Part shown: positions 11,282 through 23,135 of the stretch, piece after piece | How the letters are laid out: the number at the start of each line of letters is the position of its first letter | Numbering within the stretch: the stretch's first letter is position 1 | Source: Erinaceus europaeus | Taxonomy: Eukaryota; Chordata; Mammalia; Eulipotyphla; Erinaceidae | Direction of reading: 5' to 3' | DNA: 64,000 nt | NCBI RefSeq assembly: GCF_950295315.1 | Contig: NC_080166.1 | Span: 102,827,693-102,891,692 of the forward strand | Notes under the pieces: generated by a model | What the model was told of the DNA's origin: nothing | Databases searched by the model: none | Seen by the model: the letters and a program-made list of their open reading frames with translations, nothing else | Position numbers and translations under genes: made by a program

Positions 11282-12710
11282 ATATTTACCAATAATACAA
11301 TAAATTTAGTATGTTTGAGGTAAAATAATCATTTCAGTGCTAGTATGATAATTCATCTGTGAGGGTGCCATGTAAATGATACAGGTATGAACCATGTCCT
11401 CACTGCATTGGGGGAAGTTTTTTGATTTTCTTTTTGAAAGAGTTGGTCCAGTGGTGTAATCCCCTGGAAAGATGACAATAGGAAAAATAAAAATAAATAA
11501 TTTCATTTGTATTTGGGTAGTTGGATGATTTTAAAGACACTTTGACTCATTACAAATCACCTTAATTCTCTAATCTATATAAATTGATTATAATAAAAAT
11601 ATCTTTGCTTGTATTGGGTACTTGAATAGCATACACAAACCTTTAAAAATACATATTCCATAGAATTATTTGTGATGATGGATGCAATCTGTATTTGTGT
11701 TTTCCAATATAATGGTTATCAAACATTGAAATACATATGTTATGACCAAAATAATATGGTAAAATTTCATTGTTTTAAAAACTTGATTTACTTAATTTTA
11801 AGTAACCACTAGTGACTTGTGGCTACCATATTTGATAGTGAAGGTCTAAAATATTTGTAGAAGACTGAAAATATTTTATAATTTTTGGGATACTTTTAAA
11901 CCAATTAGAACAGCTGCACTATGCAAATAATGGTAATTCTGACATCCTCAATAAGGAGAATTGTGATTTGCCTTTAGCATGAGGCCTGAAATGAGTTGTT
12001 TTTAAGGTTTTTATTAATTTTTTTTAAAGTAAATTATGTTGAGAGCCTCTAGGATTCTTTTAAAGATTTCAAGGCATTTTAAAGTCATCCCTAAATTCCT
12101 TATTACACCCTCACTATAAAGAAGGATTGTGAGGTTACTTTATGTGAAAAGAATTTTATTAGAGGATAAATAGCTTTCTACACATGATGAAGTACTCTTT
12201 ACAGTTTATCTCCAGACCATACAGTAAAGTTTTAGTAGAACTGGAAAAGAAAATTCTGTATATATATATTGTTTCAAGAAAATCTGGAATAAGCTTTTTG
12301 AGCAGAGTAATCTGTAGGTCAGTGATAGTATTGCACTTGAGCACTTGTCTTTGCATTCCATTAATGCAAAAGCTCTCTTTGTTGTTTAGTGGTGCTTTGT
12401 ACTATCAGAATGGACAGAAAAATGTATTTAATTAATTTATATAAAGAAAACATTGCCTCTCCTTCCCATAATGATCTGAATGAATCTCAGCTTAAATCAA
12501 ATCATATTTAGATACTTGAAACAAACATGTAGTGATGTGGCAAACAATCCCAGTCACAACTAACTGTGGTAATTTGAGTGGAGTAAGTTTTGGTTTTGTT
12601 CGTTTTAATAAATCTAAAATATTAGTGATAGAATGTACCTATAGTTTGACTATTATACTTCTTCCATGAGCAAAAACATCAGGAAGAACATTGACTATTT
12701 AAAGGTTTGT
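11282..12710. other. AT-rich intergenic DNA, nothing recognised
   Basis: No supported gene or young repeat. Confidence 0.4.
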
Positions 12711-13239
12711 TGTTAAAATTCGGAGGCTCCAGCTGGCTGGGCTAGCTTTACGGGCGGGTAACAGAGAGGACCAGAGACATACGGCTGGGCAGGGAAGCTG
12801 TATTTCTTTATTCAGGAACAACGATTCATAAACTAACCCAAACTAATCACCAAACAGAACTCTGTTGCCTCTTTCCCCCGCGGCAGCGCCAAACACTCTC
12901 GAACTCTGGAACTCTCCCAGGGTTCCTTGGGGCGGGGACAAGCGGGCCCGCGAAACTAGCAGGACTGAACCAATTTTCTTGGCAGGGGGAGAGCTAGAAC
13001 AACCCAATGTAAAGCATACATCAAAGGTTAAAGTTCAAAATAAGTAAGGAGCTGATTGATCCAGAGCAGAATGAGGTTGTTAGTACCTCAGCTCCATGCT
13101 TGACTCTTGCTTGGCATCAATCATGCGCTTGTATTTCTGAAGACATCTATCTGGGTAGATCACTTGTCTTTTATGTATTAAGTTGCTCCAATTGCTCTTA
13201 ATAAGCCATATGCTTAACACACTTGTGAATTAAATAACA
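12711..13239 (-). mobile_element. Solo LTR-like element (endogenous retrovirus LTR)
   Basis: About 530 bp bounded by TGTTA..TAACA inverted ends, much more GC- and CpG-rich than its surroundings. On the minus strand an AATAAA signal (complement at 12807-12812) is followed about 95 bp later by the ..TTTTAACA end, the R-U5 geometry of an LTR. No internal retroviral genes lie on either side, so it looks like a recombined solo LTR. No matching duplication was found, so the exact ends are uncertain. The short plus frame inside it is not a gene. Confidence 0.6.
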
Positions 13240-13289
13240 AGCAATAAAATACAACCACCTTGGAAGGAAAGTACTATAAAACTTATAGT

Positions 13290-13981
13290 TTTCTCAGCCA
13301 CTCATCTGTTGTTGGGCACCTGGGTTCCTTCCAGGTTTTAGCTGTTATGAATTGTGCTGCTATGAACATAGATGTGCACCTATCTTTTTGGCTGGGCATT
13401 ATGGAATTCTTGGGGTGTATCCCCAGGAGAGGAATTACTGGGTCATATTGAAGATCTATGTCTAGCCTTGTGAGAGTTCTCCAGACTGCTCTCCAGAGAG
13501 GCTGGACCAATTTACATTCCCACCAGCAATGCAAAAGGGTTCCTTTGTCCCCACAGCCTCTCTAGCATTTGTTGCTGCTGTCCTTTTTGATGTATGCCAT
13601 TCTCACAGGAGTGAGGTGGTTATCTCAATGTTGTCTTTATTTGCATTTCTCTGACAATCAGCGACCTGGAGCAGTTTTTCATATGTTTGTTAGCCTTTTG
13701 GATCTCCTCTGAAGTGAATGTCTTGTTCATATCCTCTGCCCATTTTTGGATGGGGTCATTTGCTTTTTTGGTGCTAAGTTTGCTGAGTTCTTTGTATATT
13801 TTGGTGATTAGTTTCTTGTCTGATGTATGGCATGTGAAGGTCTTCTCCCATTCTGTGAGGGGTCTCTTTGTTTGTGTGATAGTTTCTTTGGCTGTGCAGA
13901 AGCTTTTCAATTTGATGTAGTCCCATTGGTTTGTTTCCTATGGTTTTGTTAATGTCTCCTTTCTTAAATAAAAATTAAAAA
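13290..13981 (+). mobile_element. 5'-inverted (twin-primed) L1 3' fragment
   Basis: 13290 to about 13938 is the C-terminal part of L1 ORF2 on the minus strand, broken into frames at 13910-13620 and 13534-13283 (motif [12 protein letters not shown] is degraded here). At about 13940 it switches directly to the plus-strand L1 3' terminus, CCTATGGTTTTGTTAATGTC..AAATAAAAATTAAAAAAAAA. Flanking 12-bp duplications with one mismatch lie at 13278-13289 and 13982-13993 (AAAACTTATAGT / AAAACTTACAGT). One insertion event with internal inversion explains this order. Confidence 0.88.
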
Positions 13982-13993
13982 AAAACTTACAGT

Positions 13994-14672
13994 ATCCTAC
14001 AATTGGTGACCAAGTGATAGCTGGTCTGGCAGTGCATATGTTTTCAGTGTTTGAGTCTCGTTTTAGCTACAATACAAAATTGCAATACCTTTGATTGCCC
14101 TGGGGAAGTTCTTCTGTTAGTGGAGTGGTGCTGAGGTGTTTCTCTTCTCTTTCTTTCTCTTCTCACCTTCTCCTTCAAATAAACAATCAGTGAAAACAGG
14201 CTGGGTGAGACTTGTCTGCACTGGTTTCATGCATAGATTCATTCCTGAATAAATAAAATGAAAGTTACGGTTATCTCTACTTAATCATATATTGGGAATG
14301 AATGCTAATTTGTAGATAGTGGATCTATTGTAAAAATCAATTTAGTGGAAAGTCAGATTGTTTAATATTACCTTATGCATTTTTTCAATCCTGTGATCAA
14401 AAACATTCTATCAATGTAGTGGTTTATAGTGACATGAGATTTGTTATGATTGTTATGTGACATATTACAATGTACATTTCAATATTAATTAGTATCACAT
14501 ATACCAATAAATAATCAACTTACATCTCATCTGAATCACCAATTAACTCATTGTATAATTAAATTGCAATCTTAATTACTCAAGTATATCAATAATAACT
14601 GCTATGAAGACAGATTTTGATCAGTGAGTATATTGCTACTTACTCATATGATAGTTATGAACTTATTCCCAT
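13994..14672. other. AT-rich intergenic DNA
   Basis: Nothing recognised beyond short simple runs. Confidence 0.4.
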
Positions 14673-14687
14673 GTAGTTTTACATTTT

Positions 14688-14979
14688 TTTTAAAGTTTTT
14701 TTTATTTTTATTTTTTTATATTTTATTTATTTATTCCCTTTTGTTGCCCTTGTTGTTTTATTGTTGTTGTTGTCATTGTTGGATAGGACAGAGAGAAATG
14801 GAGAGAGGAGGGGAAGACAGAGAGGAGGAGAGAAAGATAGACACCTGCAGATCTGCTTCACTGCCTGTGAAGCGACTCCCCTGCAGGTGGGGAGCCGGGG
14901 TTCAAACCGGGATCCTTATGCTGGTCCTTGTGCTTTGCGCCACCTGCGCTTAACCTGCTGCGCTATAGCCCGACTCCCC
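14688..14979 (-). mobile_element. ERI-type SINE (minus), young
   Basis: A full-length inverted copy, with perfect 15-bp target-site duplication GTAGTTTTACATTTT at 14673-14687 and 14980-14994. The head ends CGCTATAGCCCGACTCCCC. Open frames through it are shadows of the SINE. Confidence 0.96.
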
Positions 14980-14994
14980 GTAGTTTTACATTTT

Positions 14995-16454
14995 AAAGTA
15001 TTTTAATACAGTATTTGTAAGGACATCCATAGAAATAATCTAATCTATAGAAAAAAGGAGAATTAAATTGATTTGTCTTCAAAAATAGAAATCTATTTGA
15101 ACAAAATTTTCCTTTTTCTAGCCCCTAGTTTACTATTAAATATCTTAATACATGTCAATAGTCTCATTTCTTTATGAATGCTATATTTCTGTTTCTATAG
15201 CATGCAAAGAAAATATTCAGATGTTTGATATTCCTCCAACCTTAGTACATCGTAAATGGAATGACTTGCCATATTTGTGAATCTCCAAATGTAGAAAGTT
15301 ATGACTATTTTATTCACCACTGTCTCTTAAGTTTTTTCTAAGTACACTAAATAAATAGGTGTAGATAGAATGAAAGTATCTGTCCACCTCTGCATTCATG
15401 ACGTTTCTGACCACCTTCTCCTAATATGCACTCGGAGAGCCTGCAGTAGCACTTGAGAATGCATCTTGGAGTTCTTCCAGAAACTTTGAGTCAAAGAGCA
15501 ATGCCTGCATTCACAAAGAAGCATTCACAGCTGTCAAAAGTTTAATGTCCATGAGACTCATAGTACAGCTGCAGTCTTTCCAGCACACTAACAATATCTG
15601 TGAAAACTAGAATTTGATAACTCATTCTTCCATAGGGAAAATAATTAATAACTAATTAATTATTTTATAATTAACTTTAATAATTAATTTTTGCTTTACC
15701 AATAATAAATAATTACTCATTTACAGCACATGGGGCATCATTGTTCTGTATTACCTAACCTGCAGTTATTTTTCAGATATACCAGAGAAGGTATTCTTGC
15801 TGCAATAAACTGTCAATGAACTTCATGTAGATAGACACCTTAAGACACCTGCTAGCAGTGGTGTCTTAAGACTCAGGATCACAGGAATTGCAGCATAGAC
15901 TCAGCTCTGAGAAACAGTACTCTGCGAGTGAGGTTGACAGTAAGTACGAATGAAGAAATGCATGCATAGAGTGTTTTTTTATTTATAATTGACAAAATGA
16001 GTCAGATTAATTTTTCTAAACTGTAGTATACTTAAGCATAATAGAACAAAATACATTTGCACATATGGTTTTCAAATTGGAATAGTCAACCCTGATTTCC
16101 AATCAGATATGTTCAGGGAAAATTGGTGCTCTGTTGATAATGATTAGCCATATCCTCTCTGTATCTGCAATAGTGTTAACAAGTCATTCTGATTTTGTTT
16201 CTTTTTTAAAGAGAAAAATTTCAAAATATATACTTATATTCTAAGAGCTTACAGTTTTCCACTCTTGTAATAATTTAGGTACAGTTTAAATGGTGGTAAT
16301 TAGGTTAGTTCATCTCTGAGTAATTATTTAACATTATGATTGAAGAAACTCACTGTAATTTTATTGCATTTTATCTTTTATATAAATCATTAAATCATTA
16401 GGGGATGTTTTATAAGACTATTTTTTAAATTATTTTTAATCAGAGCACTGTTTA
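14995..16454. other. AT-rich intergenic DNA, nothing recognised
   Basis: No gene or clear repeat. A short self-complementary AT-rich stretch lies at 15640-15715 (TAATTAATTA-type), and a local GACACCTTAAGACACC..GGTGTCTTAAGAC inverted motif lies at 15835-15875. Confidence 0.4.
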
Positions 16455-16640
16455 GCTTTTACTTAAAAGTGGTACTAAGTTCAATCCCCCTTACCACCAG
16501 AAGCCAGAGCTGAGCAGTGCTCTGGAAAAATAAAAATAAAAAATAAAGTGGTGCTAGAGATTGAACCTGGGATTTTAGAGACTGGGGCACAAGAATCTTT
16601 TGCATAACCATTATGTTGTCTTCCTAGCCTACAAGACAGT
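16455..16640. mobile_element. Two opposed old tRNA-type SINE fragments
   Basis: 16455-16545 carries CAGAGCTGAGCAGTGCTCTGG plus an A-rich tail in the plus direction. 16546-16640 carries GATTGAACCTGGGATTTTAG and GCATAACCATTATGTTGTC, the B-box and A-box parts of the same family in the minus direction. The intact reference copy is at 40928-41065. Confidence 0.7.
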
Positions 16641-16649
16641 TATTACATG

Positions 16650-16935
16650 AACATAGTTTCTTATGGCACACCACACCAGTCACTAATGTCTTCCTCTCCT
16701 ATAGCATACTGGGTAACCAGTACTCTCTCACCCTCTTCCCACCTCCTCCCTTTAGAATCATTGGTTCTGCTGTAATAGACCACAACTAGTTTCATTGTAT
16801 ATTTTCACTGTTTTTGTTTCTGAAGTTCCACCTATGAGTGAGGTCATCTAGTATTTGTCCTTCTCCTTCTGTCTTATCTCACTTAACATGATTTATTCCA
16901 GTTTCATCTAAGACACAGTAAAAATGAAATTGTAT
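16650..16935 (-). mobile_element. Ancient L1 3' UTR remnant
   Basis: TTCCACCTATGAGTGAGGTC..CTTATCTCACTTAACATGAT is the widely shared mammalian L1 3' end motif in reverse orientation. Highly diverged. Confidence 0.6.
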
Positions 16936-17360
16936 TCTTTTTTTAATTCTTGAGTCACTTAGGGGATCAGTAGTCCCTAAATATAACAATCTTGACTCCT
17001 AAAGTTTAACAAATTATTAAAGATTTATCTAATAGCTTTTTAAATCATGTTCCCAAAGTGAAAACAGAAGCTATATTAGATGTCAGCATTTGTGTTTGAA
17101 AGTTATGGACATGAGGATTAATGAAGAACATTAGAAAGATAATCTCATTGTATTTTAAAAGTTGTAATATACTCAGAGATCAACCTAATTTACAGGACAT
17201 TGGTAGTATAAATGTTTTAACCCAAGTACACCTCTGATTATGGAGAAATATATAGGCCTTTGGATTTTCATTTTAGTAAATATTGAACTGAGCAAAAGTA
17301 TGTAGATGAGTTAACTTGATAACTCACTTATTTAGAAAAGCATGAGATAAAAATAAAATA

Positions 17361-17697
17361 TTGGGAGCTGGGCAGTAGCTCAGCAGGTAAAGCGCAAGTG
17401 GCACAAAGCACAAGTGGCACAAAGTGCAAGGACCAACATAAGGATCCCAGTTCGAGCCCCAGGCTCCCCACATGCAGGGGAGTCGCTTCACAAGCCAGGT
17501 ATTGCAACAAAGTAAAAGACTCTGGGGTGGGGTGGGGGTGAGTTCAGGTCCTGGAACAGGATGACAGAGGACCTAGGGGGGTTGTATTGTTATGTGGAAA
17601 ACTGGGAAATGCTATGCATGTATAAACTATTGTACTTACTGTAGACTGTAAACCATTAATTCCCCAATAAAGAAATAATAAATAAATAAATAAACAC
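17361..17697 (+). mobile_element. SINE head joined to L1 3' end (chimera)
   Basis: 17361-17498 is the plus-strand tRNA-derived head of an ERI-type SINE, cut at GCTTCACAAGCC inside its GCTTCAC..GTGAAGC palindrome. From about 17500 the sequence is the plus-strand 3' terminus of the second L1 lineage (ATTGCAACAAAGTAAAAGAC .. CCCCAATAAAGAAATAA) ending in an A-rich tail. Either a template-switch chimera or a later insertion and deletion. No clear common duplication was found. Confidence 0.75.
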
Positions 17698-17721
17698 ATT
17701 ATTGTAAAAAGTCAGAATTGT

Positions 17722-18021
17722 GAGAGGTGGGTGGTAGCGCAGTGGGTTAAGTGCACATGGTGCAAAGCACAAGGACCAGCATAAAGATACCAGTTTGAGC
17801 CCCCTGGCTCCCCCACCTGCAGGGGAGTTGCTTCACAAGTGGTGAAGCAGGTCTGCAAATGTCTATCTTTATCTCTTCCTCTCTATCTTCCCCTCCTCTC
17901 TCCATTTCTCTCTGTCCTATCCAACAATGACAACATTAATAATAACTACAACAATAAAACAAGGGCAACAAAAGGGAATAAATAAATATTTTAAAAAAAA
18001 GAAATCCTACTTTTTTAAAAA
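17722..18021 (+). mobile_element. ERI-type SINE (plus)
   Basis: Full copy: A box GGTAGCGCAGTGGGTTAAGT, degenerate B box, body, and ACAACAATAAAACAAGG..AATAAATATTTTAAA tail. Perfect 16-bp duplication AAAAAGTCAGAATTGT at 17706-17721 and 18022-18037. Confidence 0.96.
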
Positions 18022-18292
18022 AAAAAGTCAGAATTGTTTATTAGAGAACTTGTAAGGTTACTTACATAACAAGGTAAGGAAATAAAAAGTTCTTCACCTA
18101 TAGTCTTAACATGCCTGTTCACTACAGATAAAAATAAATCTAAGTCAGAATGCTGGTTAACGTTATAGGGTTAGATAAAAATGACCTGTGAGGAAAGTGT
18201 CCTGTTTCATACACATTATTTTTTTTCCTGTCAGGTATATTATGAATAGACTAATCTTATTTCAATATACTATAAGAATAATTAGTTTAGGG

Positions 18293-18632
18293 GGTCGGGC
18301 GGTGGCGCAGTGGGTTAAGCGCATGTGGCACAAAGCGCAGGGACCGCGTAAGGATCCCGGTTTGAGCCCCCGGCTCCCCACCTGCAGGGGAGTCGCTTCA
18401 CAGGCGGTGAAGCAGGTCTGCAGGTGTCTTTCTCTCCCCTTCTCTGTCTTCCCCTCCTCTCTCCATTTCTCTCTGTCCTATTCAACAACGAATTTTGTCA
18501 ACAAGGGCAATAATAATAAGCACAACGAAGCTACAACAAGGGCAACAAAAGAGGGGAAAAATGGCCTCCAGGAGCGGTGGATTCATGGTGCAGGCACCGA
18601 GCCCAGCAATAACCCTGGAGGAGAAAAAAAAA
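18293..18632 (+). mobile_element. ERI-type SINE with 3' extension
   Basis: A plus-strand copy with a clean head (GGCGGTGGCGCAGTGGGTTA) and the longer 3' end GAGCGGTGGATTCATGGTGC..CCCTGGAGG before the A tail. This 3' extension marks a different subfamily from the AATAAATA-tailed copies. The 20036-20075 and 35880-35940 copies carry it too. Confidence 0.93.
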
Positions 18633-19995
18633 GAATAGTTTGAATTCGGGTGGAGGATTTGCTAACATTTTATCAGAGAATATAGTTAAAATACAGAAAA
18701 CCCCTTCCAATTGTCATTTGGGATAGGTACTTGATAGCAAAAAATATTTCAACTGCACCCTTTTTAATATTTATTTTTCAAATAAGTTTATTGTATAGAG
18801 GGCTTATGCAGGGGATATTGTCATCAAAATGTTACTCAATAATTCTGTATTTAAATGCTTTCATTTATATTTTTAGATATAAAGATATGAGTTTTTAAGT
18901 TACATTATTCATTATTCATTTTTCTTTTACTCTATTTGATTTTTTTAGATTTGGTCATTTATTTTATTTATTTAATTTTTATTTACTTATTTAGTAATGA
19001 CCTACAAGACCATAGGCCAAGAGGGGTATAATTCCACACAATTCCCACTATCAGAGTTCTGCATACCACCCCCTCCATTGGAAACTTTCCTACTCTTCAT
19101 CCCTCTGGGAGCATGGACTCAAGATCATTATGGGTGCAGAAGGTGGAAGGTCTGGCTTCTGTAGTTGCTTCTCCACTGGACATGGGCTATGACAGGTAGA
19201 TCCATACTCCCAGCATGTTTCTATCTTTTCCTAGTGGGGCAGAACATTGGAGAATTGGGGATCCAGGGTATTTTGGTGAGGTCATTTGCCCAGGGAAGTC
19301 AGTTTGGCATCATGGTATGGTAGCATCTGCAACTTAGTGGTTGAAAAAGCATTAAGATATAAAGCAGAACAAGTTGTTTAATAATCTAAAAGTAAGAATA
19401 GAGCAGGTGAGATTTGAGGTCTTGATTTTGGAAAAAGCTAGGAGGTTCATTTTAGGTATATGCCAAGGGGCCCATGACTTTACTATAAATTTTGCGTGAG
19501 CACAGCAGCTAGCATGCAGGTGGGCTAAAGGCACTGTCTGGGGAGATGGTGTCAGAATTGGAAGAAATTGGACTAGAAAGCTAGGTCTGGCAGAGAGTAG
19601 CTCCCAAATATGGAAAAAGTATATAAATATTGTTAACTGTGAGCCCCATAGATTTGTTCTGGGGCCCATTTTCAGCATGGAAGCCTGTGTAACCTCTGCA
19701 TCCCTGTAGATCTGAGCTCACATTCTATGGTCATAGCTAGGAACAGTTTAGGCTGCACCCGTCTTCCTCAAGAGGCAGAGTATGTTGAGCCAACCTCCCT
19801 TTAGAGGATGGGACAGTCTCTACCAGTGTTGGTCCACATTGAGGGCAAGCCCACTAGAGAATCCACTATGTTGTTCTGGATAGAGATGACCAGTGAAGTG
19901 GAGACGGATCTATTAGAGGTTTAGGCCCATCATGTCCATGTGAGAATCCCAGGATTCCCTGACTAGGGCTCCAGATGATGGAGCATATTTGATTT

Positions 19996-20319
19996 TTTTT
20001 TTCCTCCAGGATTAGTGCTTGGGCTCGGTGCCTGCACTACAAATCCACTGCCCCTGGAGGCCATTTTTCCCCATTTTTGTTGCCCTTGTTATTATTATTG
20101 TTATTGTTGTTTTGGCTGTTGTTGCTGGATAGAACAGAGAGAAATCAAGAGGGGGAAGACAGAGAGGGTGGGAGAAAGATAGACACCTGCATACCTGTTT
20201 CACCACTTATGAGGCAACCCTATGCAAATGGGGATCCAGGAGCTCTAACCCAGATCCCTGTGCTGCTCCTTGTGCTTCAAGCCACGTGCACTTAACCCGC
20301 TGCACTACCGCCTGTCCCC
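19996..20319 (-). mobile_element. ERI-type SINE with 3' extension (first of a pair)
   Basis: Inverted copy of the extended subfamily (CTCCAGGATTAGTGC..CCACTGCCCCTGGAGGCC). Flanked by CATATTTGATTT at 19984-19995 and 20320-20331. Confidence 0.95.
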
Positions 20320-20336
20320 CATATTTGATTTCTTAA

Positions 20337-20607
20337 TTTTTTTAAATTTTTACTTATTTATTCCCTTTTGTTGCCCTTGTTGTTTTATTGTTGTAGTTAT
20401 TATCGATGTCATTGTTGGATAGGACAGAGAGAAATGGAGAGAGGAGGGGAAGACAGAGAAGAGGAGAGAAAGATAGACACCTGCAGACCTGCTTGCCTGT
20501 GAAGCGACTCCCCTGCAGGTGGGGAGCCAGGCAACATGAGATCCTTTCGCTGGTCCTTGAGTTTGGCGCCACCTGTGCTTAAGCAGCTGCGCTACCGCCC
20601 GACTCCC
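20337..20607 (-). mobile_element. ERI-type SINE (second of a pair, same target)
   Basis: Inverted AATAAATA-tailed copy, slightly shortened in the body and head. Flanked by CATATTTGATTTCTTAA at 20320-20336 and 20608-20624, so it used the same target as its left neighbour. Confidence 0.95.
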
Positions 20608-20640
20608 CATATTTGATTTCTTAACCAGAACACCACTGTT

Positions 20641-20644
<4 letters not shown>

Positions 20645-20681
<37 letters not shown>
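20645..20681. repeat. (GT)n microsatellite
   Basis: About 18 GT units, directly after the L1 remnant. Confidence 0.95.
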
Positions 20682-20682
<1 letters not shown>

Positions 20683-22394
20683 ACTGCTATGCTATATCTC
20701 TTTAGCCCTGTACTTGATTACTGTTCACATTCATTTCAGTGTTGGAAGTTTTAATAAATAATGTGTGGAATCTTACTCTTACCTCTGTTAACTGCATAAG
20801 ATATTCATTAGTTTATTTAAATTAGTGACTTTTCTTAGTGGCTTTGCTTTGACTCTCCTATATGTACCATAATAATGTCTACCTCTGTAAGAATTAAATA
20901 GGAGAACTCTTTGATTACTGTTTTTTTTTGCTTTATTTTATAGTTTCTATAGGCACCAAAAAAATATGTTGTAACATAAAGTTGGAAAAGACTATATAGA
21001 ATTGCAGCAGAGATTTTTCCCAGAATAGATATTGTTGGAGACAAGTTGCACTCATTATCAGCTGATCTTGATTAGTTATAAATTTATAGCAACACGAGTC
21101 TGCCGTAGATTAAGTGGTTGCTGCTTTGCAGATTTCACCAGTTCTTTTTGGCTACTAGAATAAGAAAATGAGATTGCTTGCCAGACAGCACTTCCTAGTG
21201 ATGACTTTTATAAAATTCATGCATGTGCTTTGTTCCAAAAGATCTGGAGGACAGACTAGAGGAGAAAATAAGTTTCATATATTAGATTACAACATCCTGG
21301 ACAATAAAAAATGTCATAAAATTATGTGGGGCATTAAGTGAGGCTAGAATATAAAACACATTTTTATAAGCTACAGAAATTAGAAAGCAATTCTTGTAAT
21401 TGTCTTTATGATGGATAGATAACTTATATGTATTTAACATAAGTTTGCATCACCATAGTTAATATCTAAATATAAAAGTGAATGCTCTTTTAATAGAAAA
21501 ACTCAAGACAGTCAGTGTAAATTACTAGGGATATTAACTTCTAGTGTGAAATACTTAGATAATCATATGGAGCATTGCATGTATATATCATTAATTCAAA
21601 TTCTTGCCTTGCTATATTATCTCTTAATTTTTTGTCAGTACAAATGTTATACATATTATTACTTCACTGTCATTTTAAATATCTATTTTACACATGCATA
21701 TGTTTTCTTGTATTTTTAATGGTTTCTTTCACCCCTGAATCTACATTTTCAGTGTACATATTCCCTTTAAAATTTGCTATATGTATATGTAAATGCCCCC
21801 TTTAAAAGAAATGCTTGCTTTTAAGTGAAATTTTGGTATTTCAGATTTTGACATTGAGAGTTGCATAGAAGAAAGCAAAATGTGTTCCTTCTTGAAGAAA
21901 ATATTTTGTTTGTGGTCTTATTTTTTATTGTGAAAATATTAAATTTTGGTGGATTTAACATACAGATACTACATTTTCACATGACAACACACTGTTTCAT
22001 AACTTTGGTCACATAACTGTGGAGATGGATGGCCTAGTTTACAAACACACCCACTCACATACTCACATACTCTGCATGCTAGCAGAGAGTGAGTGAAAAT
22101 GATAAATGTATATGCCATATATGGAGTATGAAAATTTCAAATATCAGAGTGTAATAAAATACACTCACCATGAATGTCATCCCCCAAACAGAGAATTTTT
22201 TTGTTGTTGCTGACAGTTTCTAAAGACCCTACATGTATGCAAATAAACTCATGTTCCTCACTAATCTGTAATATCTTTCATGGTAGGTAGTAACTGTGTT
22301 GCACTCATATTTATATCTCCTAGCAGTTAGGCTACTTATTGATTGACATATGACTGTTATTAGCCCATCACTTCAAGTGCTATTATTATTATTT
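20682..22394. other. AT-rich intergenic DNA, nothing recognised
   Basis: No supported gene. A short sequence of CACTCACATACTCACATACT lies at 22050-22075. Confidence 0.4.
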
Positions 22395-23135
22395 TTTATT
22401 AGTTATTTAATATTGATTTACAAGCTTACATGTCAACAGAGGTACAACTCCACACCGTTCCCACCACCAGAGTTCTGTCTGAATCCCCCAATCCCTCCAC
22501 TGCAAACCACCACAGTTCTTCCAAGTTTGCAGGCATCGGTTAACTATCATCTTTACAACTTTCTATCTATATGGGTACATAATTGTCTCCATTTTCTTCC
22601 AGGTTTAGTCCTTTCTTCTTCTCCAACCACTCATGACCCTATTATTACATCCAAATATTCCTTTTTCTTTTCTCTCCTGGTCCTGATAGAGATGAGTTCA
22701 GAACTCTCTTACTCTCTTCCTCCTATCACTACTCTCCTAATGGTAGTATGGCTCATGATATTTTTGAGTTGCAGAAGGTAGGAATTCTGGCTTATGTAAT
22801 TGCTTCTCTGTTAGACATGGATGTTGGCAGGTCAATCCATACACTCAGCCTATTTCCATTTTTCCCTATTAGAGTAGAGCTCTGGAGAGGTGAGATTCCA
22901 GAATACATTGGTGAGGTCTTCTGCCCAGAGAAGTTAGAATGGAATCATGGTAGCATCTGCAACTTGGTGTCTGGAAGGTGGCAGGACATAAAATGAGACA
23001 AAATGGTTAATGAACAGGAACCAAAAAAGTAGGAAGCGAGCAGATGAGATTAGGAATCTTGGGGTGGAAGTAAGCTAGGAAGTCCATTTTAGGCATGTTT
23101 CTAGGGCCCACAACTGTGGTAGTCTTGCTTTAGAA
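22395..23135 (-). mobile_element. L1 3' UTR, older lineage (minus)
   Basis: Terminal block AATATTGATTTACAAGCTTA..CACCGTTCCCACCACCAGAG, then GGTCCTGATAGAGATGAGTT, GGTCAATCCATACACTCAGC and GCATCTGCAACTTGG. No ORF2 part is present, so it is a 5'-truncated insertion. The open frames at 22350-22996 are not genes. Confidence 0.8.

Larger units (their letters stand above)
18985..20640 (-). mobile_element. L1 3' UTR, older lineage, split by two SINEs
   Basis: Inverted L1 3' UTR starting at its terminal TACAAGACCATAGGCCAAGA..CACACAATTCCCAC block and running into GGGAGCATGGACTCA, GGTGTCAGAATTGG and TTAGGCCCATCATG blocks, with no ORF2. It continues after the SINE pair at 20625 (CCAGAACACC). Matching blocks occur at 22395, 39585, 43942, 46174 and 56048. 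Confidence 0.8.

Noticed and set aside
18293..18420. A true tRNA gene
   Set aside because: The A and B boxes belong to a SINE head: it lacks a full cloverleaf, continues into the SINE body, and recurs many times.
22350..22996. Hydrophobic 143-codon plus frame resembling a membrane protein
   Set aside because: It is the complement of L1 3' UTR sequence seen at several other places.
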